In this document: positions 8,242 to 16,148 of the stretch, piece after piece
How the letters are laid out: every line of letters begins with the position of its first letter
How positions within the stretch are numbered: position 1 is the stretch's first letter
Origin: an uncultured Mycoplasmatota bacterium
GTDB taxonomy: Bacteria > Bacillota_I > Bacilli_A > RF39 > UBA660
Length of the DNA: 52,314 nucleotides
Direction of reading: 5' to 3'
Assembly (NCBI GenBank): GCA_946414095.1
Contig: CAMKNB010000006.1
Coordinates: 1 to 52,314, forward strand
Program-made: the position numbers and the translations under genes
Notes under the pieces: generated by a model
Told to the model about the DNA's origin: nothing
The model's input: only the letters and a program-made list of their open reading frames with translations
Databases searched by the model: none

Positions 8242-8379
8242 TTATTTTTCCTTAAGTTTTTTTATTATAGTTAATATTATTATAGATAATATCAAAAGTA
8301 TTCCAATTATTAAACAAATCGCTATTTCTGTTTCATAACCAGGATCTAATGACATTAGTCTTTCAGTCATGTAACTCAT
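8242..8379 (-). CDS. Small single-pass membrane protein (45 aa)
   Basis: An unrecognised 45-residue protein: a short polar N-terminus (MSYMTERLMS), one hydrophobic helix from about residue 19 to 39, and a Lys-rich cytoplasmic end. I chose the ATG at 8379 because GGTGA lies 6 bases upstream and a consensus promoter sits directly in front; a longer reading up to 8484 would cross that promoter and the divergent gene. Only one base (TAA-T-ATG) separates it from the LtaS-like gene, so the pair is coupled. A role as a small partner of the LtaS-like enzyme is inferred from position only. Confidence 0.6.
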   Translation of the reverse strand: MSYMTERLMSLDPGYETEIAICLIIGILLILSIIILTIIKKLKEK

Positions 8380-8395
8380 AAATTTCACCAAGAAT

Positions 8396-8424
8396 ATTAT
8401 ACTAAAAAATAATTTTATGTTCAA
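8396..8424 (-). promoter_or_regulatory. Promoter of the small protein-LtaS-Ogg operon
   Basis: On the minus strand the -35 is TTGAAC (8419-8424), the spacer is 17 bp, and the -10 is a perfect TATAAT (8396-8401). It lies back to back with the plus-strand promoter of the CDF gene. Confidence 0.8.
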
Positions 8425-8429
8425 TAATA

Positions 8430-8438
8430 TGATATAAT
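8430..8438 (+). promoter_or_regulatory. Extended -10 promoter of the CDF transporter
   Basis: TGATATAAT on the plus strand matches TGnTATAAT exactly. The -35 region is weak and overlaps the -35 of the divergent minus-strand promoter. Confidence 0.6.
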
Positions 8439-8454
8439 TAATTGGGTGAAACAT

Positions 8455-9369
8455 ATGAAAAATAATAATCATGAACATAATCATTCACACATACATTCAA
8501 GTGATGCTAAAGAAAACATTAAAGTTGCTTTTCTTTTAAATTTAGTATTCTCAATACTAGAGTTTATAGGTGGATTTCTTACAAATAGTATTTCAATATT
8601 CACAGATTCAATTCATGATTTTGGTGACTCTATTTCTATAGGAGTTTCTTATTTACTTGAAAAGAAAAGTCAAAAAAAATCTGATAATAATTATACATAT
8701 GGATACTTAAGATATTCATTGCTTGGTGCTATTATTACATCTTTAGTATTATTAACTGGATCTGTTATTGTTCTTTATAATGCTATACCAAGATTAGTTC
8801 ACGTAGAAGAAATAAACTATGATGCAATGATAATATTTGCTATTTTTGGTGTTTTTATTAATGGATATGCTGCATATAGAACATCACATGCTGAAAAGCA
8901 TAATGAAAAGGCAATTAACTTGCATATGCTTGAGGATGTACTTGGATGGATAGCTGTATTAATTGGAAGCATACTAATCAAACTATTTAAATTATACATA
9001 ATAGACCCTATATTGTCTATTCTAATAGCTATCTATATTTTATATCATGTATATAAATATATGAAAGAAATATTCTATATATTTATGGAAAAAGTACCAG
9101 ATGACATAAATATTGATACACTAAAAAATAATATAAAAGAAAAATTTAATACTGTAAAAGATATACACCATATTCATATATGGACATTAGATGGCATTAA
9201 AAATTATCTAACAGCACACATTTTAATAGATGATAATACAAATAAAAAAGATATTATAAAATTGAAACATGATATTAAAGATTATTTAGAAGATAATAAT
9301 ATAGAACATTCTACTCTAGAAATAGAATATACTATTGAAGAATGTAAAACAAAAAATTGTAGTCACTAA
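8455..9369 (+). CDS. Cation diffusion facilitator family metal exporter
   Basis: Membrane antiporter exporting Zn2+ or a similar divalent cation. A His-rich N-terminus (HEHNHSHIH) precedes six membrane segments. Transmembrane segment 2 carries HDFGD and segment 5 carries HMLED, the HxxxD metal-site motifs typical of zinc-type members. A cytoplasmic C-terminal domain follows, with HHIHIW. I start at the ATG at 8455, giving 304 aa, because GGGTGA is then the ribosome-binding site. The frame can be opened at a GTG nine bases earlier, but that GTG is part of the ribosome-binding site. The metal is inferred from family motifs. It ends in a bidirectional terminator shared with queH. Confidence 0.9.
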   Translation: MKNNNHEHNHSHIHSSDAKENIKVAFLLNLVFSILEFIGGFLTNSISIFTDSIHDFGDSISIGVSYLLEKKSQKKSDNNYTYGYLRYSLLGAIITSLVLLTGSVIVLYNAIPRLVHVEEINYDAMIIFAIFGVFINGYAAYRTSHAEKHNEKAINLHMLEDVLGWIAVLIGSILIKLFKLYIIDPILSILIAIYILYHVYKYMKEIFYIFMEKVPDDINIDTLKNNIKEKFNTVKDIHHIHIWTLDGIKNYLTAHILIDDNTNKKDIIKLKHDIKDYLEDNNIEHSTLEIEYTIEECKTKNCSH

Positions 9370-9382
9370 ACTACAATTTTTT
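9353..9382. terminator. Bidirectional terminator between the CDF gene and queH
   Basis: Perfect 11-base arms AAAATTGTAGT and ACTACAATTTT surround a 6-base loop, with A and T runs at both edges. It overlaps the end of the CDF coding sequence and touches the queH stop. Confidence 0.9.
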
Positions 9383-9992
9383 AATCTAACTTTTTTTCTC
9401 TAACTGAATACTTACATCCACAATAATCTTGCCTATATAATCCATATTTCTTAGATAATTCAATAGAATGTTTGTATCCATTTTCTTTCTTAAAATCTGA
9501 ATATAACCACTTAACTTTATATTTTTCTTCCATTTGCTTTCCAATTTCATTAATTAATTTAGAATTTTTATATGGACTTACAGTTAAAGTAGTGCAAAAA
9601 TAATCATATTCTAATTCATTAGCAACTCTAGCAGTTTTATCAAGTCTTAAATTAAAACAAATGGTACATCTATTTCCTCTTTCAGGACAATCTTCATAAC
9701 CTTTTATTAACTTTTCATACAAATCATTATCATAATCACAATCAATAATATCAATTTTATTTTCTTTATCTATTTCATTTATTAATCTAATTTGTTCCTT
9801 TTTCCTTTTATCATATTCACTTTTAGGCGAAATATTTGGATTATAATATAGTATCGTTATATCAAAATACTTAGTTAAATAAGAAATAACATGACTACTA
9901 CACGGAGCACAACAACTATGTAATAATAGTTTTTTAGGTTTATCAATCTTATCCAATTCTTCCAAACACAATTTATAATATGACTCATTCAT
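9381..9992 (-). CDS. queH: Epoxyqueuosine reductase QueH
   Basis: Performs the last step of queuosine synthesis, reducing epoxyqueuosine to queuosine in tRNA. It is the non-cobalamin alternative to QueG. The family Cys set is visible: Cys27, Cys28 and Cys31 in HSCCAPC, Cys102, then Cys109 and Cys112 in RCTIC, and Cys191/Cys193 in YCGC near the C-terminus. These ligate iron and the iron-sulfur cluster. At 203 aa it is normal for the family. No other queuosine genes are in the window. It is transcribed alone from a near-consensus promoter divergent from a lipoprotein gene. Confidence 0.93.
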   Translation of the reverse strand: MNESYYKLCLEELDKIDKPKKLLLHSCCAPCSSHVISYLTKYFDITILYYNPNISPKSEYDKRKKEQIRLINEIDKENKIDIIDCDYDNDLYEKLIKGYEDCPERGNRCTICFNLRLDKTARVANELEYDYFCTTLTVSPYKNSKLINEIGKQMEEKYKVKWLYSDFKKENGYKHSIELSKKYGLYRQDYCGCKYSVREKKLD

Positions 9993-10008
9993 TTAAATCA
10001 CCGGCTAT

Positions 10009-10037
10009 ATTATATAAAATTTGTAAATTATTATCAA
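10009..10037 (-). promoter_or_regulatory. Promoter of queH
   Basis: On the minus strand the -35 is TTGATA (10032-10037), the spacer is 17 bp, and the -10 is TATAAT (10009-10014). It interleaves with the divergent plus-strand promoter. Confidence 0.8.
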
Positions 10038-10049
10038 CTATGAGATAAT
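10021..10049 (+). promoter_or_regulatory. Promoter of the lipoprotein gene
   Basis: TTGTAA (10021-10026), a 17-bp spacer and GATAAT (10044-10049) on the plus strand. It shares about 17 bp with the minus-strand queH promoter, so the two polymerases cannot bind together. Confidence 0.65.
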
Positions 10050-10068
10050 AAATATAGGATGGTGTAAT

Positions 10069-10527
10069 ATGAAAAATTTTTGTTTATTATTTTCTCTATT
10101 ATTAATATTAAATTTATATGGTTGTGGAAGAATAGATTCAATAGATACAGAAAAATTTCAAGAAATAATGTTAAAAAATGAATTGACAACTGCAGATGTT
10201 ACAGAAGGATATAGTAATACTGAAATGATTGATAAAGTAGTTGATGCTACTGTGAAAGACAATTATAAAATACAGTTTATAAAAGCAAATACAGAAGAAG
10301 ATGCAAAAATGTTATTTAAAATAAACAAAGAAGAATTGGAAAGTATCTATAAAACAGGCACTTATGTTAATGGTACAGTTAGTGATGTAAACAGTATAAA
10401 ATTTACTTTAGAAAATGATGATTATTACATTTATTTAAGACAAGTTGACGATACACTACTATACGTGTTAGCTAAGAAAGACTCTAAAAAAACTGTTAAA
10501 AAACTAATTAATGCATTAGGATACTAA
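10069..10527 (+). CDS. Predicted lipoprotein (152 aa)
   Basis: A secreted, lipid-anchored protein of unknown function. The N-terminus has a lysine, a hydrophobic stretch and a lipobox LYGC with the acylated Cys at residue 19. The mature part of about 130 residues is acidic and mixed alpha/beta, with no motif I can name. The ATG follows GGATGGTG at normal spacing and has its own promoter. It converges on the DUF2779-type nuclease gene, sharing a terminator. The 12-residue tail is Lys-rich (KKDSKKTVKKL). Confidence 0.8.
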   Translation: MKNFCLLFSLLLILNLYGCGRIDSIDTEKFQEIMLKNELTTADVTEGYSNTEMIDKVVDATVKDNYKIQFIKANTEEDAKMLFKINKEELESIYKTGTYVNGTVSDVNSIKFTLENDDYYIYLRQVDDTLLYVLAKKDSKKTVKKLINALGY

Positions 10528-10552
10528 AAGACTCTACTAAATAGAGTCTTTT
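10526..10552. terminator. Bidirectional terminator, lipoprotein and nuclease genes
   Basis: Perfect 11-base arms AAAAGACTCTA and TAGAGTCTTTT surround a 5-base loop. The stop codons of both convergent genes lie inside the structure. Confidence 0.9.
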
Positions 10553-12000
10553 AATTTCTTTAAAACTTTTACCATAGCATAAGTATCTAATCCACAATAT
10601 TTAAGCATATTTTCTCTTAATTCTTTTAGTTCGGCTCCACTTAAGGTGGATAGTTTAAAATAACTGTCACTTGCTTCACTACCATTGTGAACCATACTTA
10701 GATTATGATAATCTAAACTTGGATCATCTGGATATAAAGAAGGTAGAACATATTTTATAGAATAAGACCCATGCATATTTTTACTATAATAACTTCTATT
10801 TTGAAAAGGAATCATTAAATCTTTAATATTATCATGTATATTCATTAAATCATCACTTAAATCTTCATATAAACCAGCTAAATACTTTATTACTCTTTTT
10901 TCAAATGACATATTATATGCTAGTACACAAGAGTCTCTTGGAATATCTTTTACAAGTCTTTCTGCAAGAACTCTTCTTGGATCAATACCACCTTCAGCTA
11001 AGAATTCTTTATGATTTAAAGTACCATCTTTATTTTCAATGTGTAAAGAATATTGGAATGGTACCTGCATGTAAGGACTAATACCATCGTATGATGGAAC
11101 AGATTCCTGATATGATTCAAAATCTAAATAATATATTGGATAATATAATGATTTTAAAAATTTTTTAATTTCTTCACTATTTATTTTATCCTCTTTGTCA
11201 TTTAATTCAAAATCTATTACTTCCTTATACTTATTTGAAATATCACTATTAATTAAATCTTCATAACTTATTATTCCTTTTTTATAATATTCTACTTTTT
11301 TATTTAAGTATAAGCCTTTAATATCAAATACATTTTTTTCCGGTAAATGTCTTGAACAGTATTTAAAAAATGGACAATCATATGGTGAAAAACATTGATT
11401 TCCCAAGTCTACTTTAGGTTCTTTTTTGCTTTTCATAACACTTTCTAATTCAAGTATTCTTCTTGCTACTTCTTCTTGCTTAGAAATAACTATATCAGTT
11501 AAATCTTTGATTTTAAATAATTTATCTAATTCAAGTTCACCTTGTCTAACATAACTACTATTAATATATACAATTGAGGCTTTAGTAATGTTTAAACCTA
11601 AACTAGTTAACACATAGTATTGATATGATATATCATCAAGATAAATATCACTAATATGAGTAGAACTTTTAACTTCATACATTTCATACTTATCTCCATC
11701 TTTTTTTAGAATATCAACACTACAAAAATTATTATTATAGACAAATGATGCTTCGGTAATAATTACTGTATCATTTTCTAGAGCTCTTTTTGTATCATCT
11801 ATCATCTTATTTAAATCATTATTAAATTCAATATTTAAATAGTTTCCAAATAGTTTTTTAGCAAGTTCTCCTACATTAGTTCCATTCTCAAGTACACTTT
11901 CATTATCTATTTCTTCTTTAACTTCTTTTTTATATTTGTCTAACCATAACATTTTTTCACATTGTACTGCTTTACAATATTTAGATTTTGATAAATTCAC
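10537..12000 (-). CDS. DUF2779-type nuclease: Cas4-like PD-(D/E)XK plus DEDD exonuclease domain
   Basis: A two-domain putative nuclease. The N-terminal half looks like a Cas4/AddB-type PD-(D/E)XK fold: Asp96, then Glu109-Val-Lys111. Cys14 plus Cys203, Cys209 and Cys215 (C-x5-C-x5-C) are spaced to hold an iron-sulfur cluster. The C-terminal half has DFE at 293-295, Asp394 and Asp472 (YCGLD), the pattern of DEDD-type 3'-5' exonucleases. It starts with GTG; AGGAG sits 11 bases upstream and overlaps the stop of the preceding pyrimidine nucleotidase gene, with which it forms an operon. The domain reading follows what I know of DUF2779; biological role and substrate are not established. Confidence 0.8.
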   Translation of the reverse strand: MNLSKSKYCKAVQCEKMLWLDKYKKEVKEEIDNESVLENGTNVGELAKKLFGNYLNIEFNNDLNKMIDDTKRALENDTVIITEASFVYNNNFCSVDILKKDGDKYEMYEVKSSTHISDIYLDDISYQYYVLTSLGLNITKASIVYINSSYVRQGELELDKLFKIKDLTDIVISKQEEVARRILELESVMKSKKEPKVDLGNQCFSPYDCPFFKYCSRHLPEKNVFDIKGLYLNKKVEYYKKGIISYEDLINSDISNKYKEVIDFELNDKEDKINSEEIKKFLKSLYYPIYYLDFESYQESVPSYDGISPYMQVPFQYSLHIENKDGTLNHKEFLAEGGIDPRRVLAERLVKDIPRDSCVLAYNMSFEKRVIKYLAGLYEDLSDDLMNIHDNIKDLMIPFQNRSYYSKNMHGSYSIKYVLPSLYPDDPSLDYHNLSMVHNGSEASDSYFKLSTLSGAELKELRENMLKYCGLDTYAMVKVLKKLKDSI

Positions 12001-12014
12001 CTAAATCACTACTC

Positions 12015-12800
12015 CTATAAATTTATTAAGTTCATTATACTATTAAAACTTTCATTATCTGTTAAAACTACATCATAATACTTATTAAATTCATTAATAT
12101 TATCTTCAACATTTGATTCTAAAAAGCCAAAAGATATAGTTTCATTTTTAGGTAAATTTTTAGCCATGTATAAATCACTTAACTGATCCCCAATAATAAT
12201 TACATATTTTTTATTTATAATTCTATCCATAAATTCTTTATCAAGTATCACCTCATTTTTGTTCATACTATGAATTATCTTATTATTATTATCAATAATA
12301 ACATCATTTTTAAATTTCATCATATTAGCATAAACATATATGTTATCACTATAACAATTATTACGCTTTAATTCTTCTATTATGAAATTACCCAAACCAG
12401 CTGAAGAAATAATGAGCGGTATTCTACTTTTATTTAATTTATTAATAAAATTAACAACACCTTTTCTTAATTTTAATCCATTATCACTATTTAATATTTT
12501 AGGTATATCGCTCTCTTTGACTCTATATTTTAAAAGTAAATTATAACTTGATTCTTGCCATTCTTTTACTATATTTGTTTTTTCTTCTTTACCAATAGTC
12601 AAATCTAATTCAAGGGGTCTATAATGATTATAATTTTTATTTCTTTCCATCAAATATTCTTGAGGATACAATCCGCTTTTAGAATATAACGAAAAAGTTG
12701 TATTACTATCTTTTGAAGATATAGTATGATCAAAATCAGCAATAACATAACAATTACTTAAATCAATATTTTTATATTTATCATTATTTATGTGTATCAT
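12015..12800 (-). CDS. Pyrimidine 5'-nucleotidase (UMPH-1-like HAD phosphatase)
   Basis: Cytosolic HAD hydrolase most like the eukaryotic cytosolic 5'-nucleotidase III (UMPH-1), which dephosphorylates UMP and CMP. HAD motif I is DFDHT (Asp22, Asp24), motif II is ISSAG (around Ser132), and motif III is GDQLSD (Asp205, Asp209) with the conserved Lys in NKNE near 181. The segment around NSDNGLKLRKGVVNF and the C-terminal YYDVVLTDNES also match that family. GGTGA precedes the ATG. It is co-transcribed with the DUF2779-type nuclease 14 bases downstream, which suggests nucleic acid breakdown followed by nucleotide dephosphorylation (inference). Confidence 0.8.
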   Translation of the reverse strand: MIHINNDKYKNIDLSNCYVIADFDHTISSKDSNTTFSLYSKSGLYPQEYLMERNKNYNHYRPLELDLTIGKEEKTNIVKEWQESSYNLLLKYRVKESDIPKILNSDNGLKLRKGVVNFINKLNKSRIPLIISSAGLGNFIIEELKRNNCYSDNIYVYANMMKFKNDVIIDNNNKIIHSMNKNEVILDKEFMDRIINKKYVIIIGDQLSDLYMAKNLPKNETISFGFLESNVEDNINEFNKYYDVVLTDNESFNSIMNLINL

Positions 12801-12815
12801 AAATTCACCATATTT

Positions 12816-12824
12816 ATTATATCA
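12816..12824 (-). promoter_or_regulatory. Extended -10 promoter of the nucleotidase-nuclease operon
   Basis: TGATATAAT on the minus strand matches TGnTATAAT, about 15 bases before the ATG. The -35 region is poor and overlaps the tRNA-Cys terminator. Confidence 0.6.
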
Positions 12825-12843
12825 TATATTTTTACTGCAAATT

Positions 12844-12862
12844 AAAAAACCCAAAATTTGGG
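12844..12862 (-). terminator. Intrinsic terminator of tRNA-Cys
   Basis: CCCAAA and TTTGGG arms lie around the centre, followed on the minus strand by six T. It begins 13 bases after the tRNA 3' end. Confidence 0.75.
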
Positions 12863-12875
12863 TATTTTTTAAAAA

Positions 12876-12949
12876 TGGAGGAACCAGCCGGATTCGAACC
12901 GGCGATGACGGTGTTGCAGACCGGGGCCTTACCACTTGGCTATGGTTCC
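12876..12949 (-). tRNA. tRNA-Cys (anticodon GCA)
   Basis: Read on the minus strand, GGAACCA pairs with TGGTTCC as the acceptor stem. The D-arm is AGCCAAGTGGTAAGGC, the anticodon loop GTCTGCAAC gives GCA, and the T-arm is CCGGTTCGAATCCGG. The discriminator T is followed by encoded CCA (876-878 of the 12-kb block). All features match Firmicutes tRNA-Cys. Confidence 0.95.
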
Positions 12950-12980
12950 ACATGCATATAATTATAACAAATTATATGCA

Positions 12981-14567
12981 CTAATTCAAGATAAATGTGT
13001 ATTTTATGCCCCTAATTAAAAGAATTAACTCAATTTTATTTGCTGTTTCTATACTTTTTGGAATTTGTAAATAAGCATAATTAGATTTATCATAATCTGC
13101 TTTTATTTTAGTTAATTTGGCAGACACATAATTTCCTTGATATCTATATCTAATAATTCCATATCTTTCAAGTAAATCTTCTGGATTCGTAACAATATTT
13201 TTTAGTGATGATTCTTGATCTAACTCCAGCGTAGATTTTATTTTTATAATTAATGATTCACCTCTATTAGTTGACTCAGGAAGAATAAATTTTGTTCCTA
13301 TTTTCAACTCATTATTAATATAATATTCATATTCTTCTTTAAATTTATCAGCAATTTCAATTGAACCAATCGTTAAAGTTGTATTTTTAAAAATAGTATC
13401 ATTTAAATTAACTTTTGTTGGTATATTATAAGTTCCCATATCTTTAACAGAACTAATATTATTTGGTTTAATTATTATTTCTTTATATCTATCTTTTGTG
13501 CTTTCTGTTCTAATTTTAAATATGTAATCTTTACTCTCATCTTTTGCATCTATTTCAAATACTATCAATACTTCTTTATCTGTTCCAGATTGAATATTAC
13601 CAGGTGTAAATGTAACACCCAAGTCAGAAAATCTTTCTTGTAAACCAAATTCTGGTATAATTAATCCACTATTCGTTTGTAGTCTAAACATTTCTCTATC
13701 AAGCGTATAAGATGATCTAGATATATTACTAATATTCATTCTAATTAATATATATTTTTTATTTTTATGTATTACTATATTATTATAATCACTGTCAGTA
13801 ATATAACTTTCAATTATATTGTATTTTAAATAAGACGATATAACATCTTGATTTTCTACATAAGTTACACCAAATACATCAACTTTACTATATATACTTA
13901 TTCCAATTGCTAAAATTATTACTGAACTTACACTTATAACAAATAATTTATTTTCTATTATAAAGTACTTTGATAACCTTAATAATTTTCTAAAAAATCT
14001 TGCTATTTTATAAGTATCTGTTCCAAGAGTAACTTCTACTTCCTCATTATCAGATGTATCAATTTCCAATTCCTCTAAATCTTTTTTAAAATCAAATTGT
14101 TTTAAATTAAAACCTAATGTTCTAAGTAGAGCAATAAATATAAATATAAATTGTGGAAAAATAACAATTAATGATATATCCCTAAAAGCTCTTTGCGTTT
14201 CAGAATCCATTGCTTTAGTTTCAAGTCCAGTAAATATAGCATGCATATATATAAAATAAGCAAAAAGAATAATATAATATAAAAGAATTATTAAATAAAA
14301 TTTATTTTCTCTATTTTTAATTGATAAGATATAATAAATAACTATAGAAACAATAATTGCTAATAATGTAAAAATATACATATATACGTTTACATAATTA
14401 GACGCCAATGAAGCTTGATTAATATAATAATGGTTGGATACATATGCACTAAAAAAATCATATATATTTATACTTCTTATTGCTAAATAAACAAGCATAA
14501 CAAAAAGTAAGCCATGAATAAGCCTAAAATTTCTTATTAAAAAAGCATATGGTTTTTTAATTATCAA
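12981..14567 (-). CDS. Membrane protein with large C-terminal extracellular region, unknown function
   Basis: Not recognised. About five membrane helices are visible: near residues 20-38, 60-80, 90-110 and 130-150, and one near 208-228 after an acidic cytoplasmic loop (EELEIDTSDNEEVEVT). A ~300-residue outer part rich in beta strands follows, one stretch of which (KKYILIRMNISNISRSSYTL) resembles DUF4352-type immunoglobulin-like domains. I take the TTG at 14567 as start because AGGAG then lies 9 bases upstream; a TTG at 14576 would leave no spacing. It is the last gene of the envelope cluster and is separated from the LysM gene by a terminator. Confidence 0.65.
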   Translation of the reverse strand: MIIKKPYAFLIRNFRLIHGLLFVMLVYLAIRSINIYDFFSAYVSNHYYINQASLASNYVNVYMYIFTLLAIIVSIVIYYILSIKNRENKFYLIILLYYIILFAYFIYMHAIFTGLETKAMDSETQRAFRDISLIVIFPQFIFIFIALLRTLGFNLKQFDFKKDLEELEIDTSDNEEVEVTLGTDTYKIARFFRKLLRLSKYFIIENKLFVISVSSVIILAIGISIYSKVDVFGVTYVENQDVISSYLKYNIIESYITDSDYNNIVIHKNKKYILIRMNISNISRSSYTLDREMFRLQTNSGLIIPEFGLQERFSDLGVTFTPGNIQSGTDKEVLIVFEIDAKDESKDYIFKIRTESTKDRYKEIIIKPNNISSVKDMGTYNIPTKVNLNDTIFKNTTLTIGSIEIADKFKEEYEYYINNELKIGTKFILPESTNRGESLIIKIKSTLELDQESSLKNIVTNPEDLLERYGIIRYRYQGNYVSAKLTKIKADYDKSNYAYLQIPKSIETANKIELILLIRGIKYTFILN

Positions 14568-14603
14568 CCTAACCAACTCCTATTATAAATTGTATCATAT
14601 TAC

Positions 14604-14630
14604 AAAAAAAAAGACTAGTATTAGTCTCTT
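14604..14630 (-). terminator. Intrinsic terminator after the LysM gene
   Basis: On the minus strand AGACTA pairs with TAGTCT (extendable to nine pairs) around a 4-base loop, then a run of about nine T. The LysM stop codon lies in the stem. Confidence 0.8.
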
Positions 14631-14947
14631 ACAAAATATATCATTTGACCTTTTGATAAATAAATTGTTTTATTTTGATTAATTATTTCATCAATAGATA
14701 CACCAAATATATCACTTACGTTGGATAAAGTATCTCCTTCCTTAGTAATATAGTAGCTTACATTCTTTTTAGGCACAAATATAACTTGATTTGGATATAT
14801 ATAGTCATCTAAGTCTAGACCATTTAACTCTGCTAATAACTTAGTATTTACATTATATTTTTTAGAAATTGCATAGAGTGTATCTCCTTTTTTAATTTCA
14901 TAAGTATCATAAAAAGGACTTTCTAAATTTTTTTTAACATCATTCAT
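14621..14947 (-). CDS. Protein with two LysM domains and no signal peptide
   Basis: A 108-aa protein made almost entirely of two LysM modules, at residues ~16-58 (KKGDTLYAISKKYNV) and ~64-106 (KEGDTLSNVSDIFGV). LysM binds N-acetylglucosamine polymers such as peptidoglycan. No signal peptide or membrane helix is present. In spore formers, signal-less LysM proteins are often spore coat or cortex-associated proteins made in the mother cell; that role is an inference here. I start at the ATG at 14947, where AGGTGA is the ribosome-binding site; a GTG 9 bases earlier is itself part of that site. It follows the 367-aa anchored protein gene by 37 bases. Confidence 0.85.
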   Translation of the reverse strand: MNDVKKNLESPFYDTYEIKKGDTLYAISKKYNVNTKLLAELNGLDLDDYIYPNQVIFVPKKNVSYYITKEGDTLSNVSDIFGVSIDEIINQNKTIYLSKGQMIYFVRD

Positions 14948-14984
14948 TTTAATCACCTAAAGTATTATATGATTAAAAATAAAA

Positions 14985-16088
14985 TTAGTTATTATTATAT
15001 ACATAAATAGTACTATTAGTATTAAATGTTAACTCATAGTTATAAAATATTTTTTTACTGCCTTCTTTTGGATTATACATATAAAAATTATCTTTATCAA
15101 CATAATATAGATTATTATTGTATTCACTAATAATAGAAACATCTTGATTGATTATTCTTTGAGAAATACTTTTATTATCATTTATAGTTTTAAATACCCC
15201 ATTATTTATATAATATTTATAATTAGAATATTTACTATTAAAACTAATTTTATTTATCTTATATTCATTTTTACTACATGGTATACTTTTTCCATTTTCA
15301 AATTTTATAAATCCTTTTTCATTATCTCCAACTATATTTACCTTTTCATTCTTAATATTTATTTCATATAATTTAGAATATTTATTATCATAAATATATA
15401 AATTATTATCAATATTACCAACTATATATGAATCAAAATCAATACTAGTTTTTAAATCAATTTCACTAATATCAAGACTTTTAATATCGAGTACTTTTAA
15501 TTTTGTATATTCATGCTCTTCATCATAATTTGCCATAAATATCTTATTATTAACTAAGTATGATAATGAATTATCATATTTTTCTTTATTAAAGATATCA
15601 ATATTTTTATATGAACTTCCATTCATCACAATATAACCTTTATAATTCCATAAAGCTATATATTCATTATCATCTAGATTATTGTAAAATACAAAATCTT
15701 TAGTAGATTTTTCAACATCTACAACTTCTTTTTTATATTCTTCTAATAATTCTGAATCGATTAAATTATAATCTACAAACACATTATTTTCATAGCATAA
15801 TGGATAAGTATCTACATTTTTAATTATAGGATATATACACTTTATATTTTCATTATTTATTTCAATAATTTTTGTTACTCTTGTTTTTCCTAGACTTCTT
15901 TTTTTATAATAATCAAAATTATATTTTATATTTCCATCACTTATTTCATAATAAAATCTACCATTTTTATAAATTGTATTGATATTATAATTATTTAATT
16001 TATATTGAATTTTATAATTTGAAAATATATATTTAAAAACAATAACAATAAATAATATTGAAATAAAATATAATAATAACTTTTTCAT
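14985..16088 (-). CDS. Membrane-anchored extracellular protein, unknown function (367 aa)
   Basis: Not recognised. One N-terminal helix (residues ~3-22) anchors the protein, and the remaining ~340 residues are predicted outside the cell. They are very rich in Tyr, Asn, Asp and Lys and in short beta strands. Recurrent blocks such as LYIYDNKYSKLYEI, LYYVDKDNFYMYN and YIVGNIDNN suggest a beta-propeller-like domain of weak repeats. AGGAG precedes the ATG. It lies between a terminator after the thioredoxin-like gene and the LysM gene. No catalytic motif is visible. Confidence 0.65.
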   Translation of the reverse strand: MKKLLLYFISILFIVIVFKYIFSNYKIQYKLNNYNINTIYKNGRFYYEISDGNIKYNFDYYKKRSLGKTRVTKIIEINNENIKCIYPIIKNVDTYPLCYENNVFVDYNLIDSELLEEYKKEVVDVEKSTKDFVFYNNLDDNEYIALWNYKGYIVMNGSSYKNIDIFNKEKYDNSLSYLVNNKIFMANYDEEHEYTKLKVLDIKSLDISEIDLKTSIDFDSYIVGNIDNNLYIYDNKYSKLYEINIKNEKVNIVGDNEKGFIKFENGKSIPCSKNEYKINKISFNSKYSNYKYYINNGVFKTINDNKSISQRIINQDVSIISEYNNNLYYVDKDNFYMYNPKEGSKKIFYNYELTFNTNSTIYVYNNN

Positions 16089-16124
16089 GATTATCTCCTA
16101 AATAAATTATACAATATATAAAAG

Positions 16125-16148
16125 AAAAAAACTAGTTAACTAGTTTTT
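16125..16148 (-). terminator. Intrinsic terminator after the thioredoxin-like gene
   Basis: Perfect arms AAAAACTAG and CTAGTTTTT lie around TTAA, with a further T-run on the minus strand. The gene stop codon (16140-16142) is in the stem. The symmetry would also allow termination in the other direction. Confidence 0.8.

Noticed and set aside
8080..8274. Plus-strand ORF inside the LtaS-like gene
   Set aside because: Low-complexity antisense shadow of a well-supported membrane enzyme, with no ribosome-binding site. The same applies to the other antisense frames, for example inside the Cys-rich protein gene and mfd.
12790..12984. Plus-strand ORF across tRNA-Cys
   Set aside because: Its Arg/Gly-rich part (TSRIRTGDDGVADR) is simply the complement of the tRNA; a typical false ORF.
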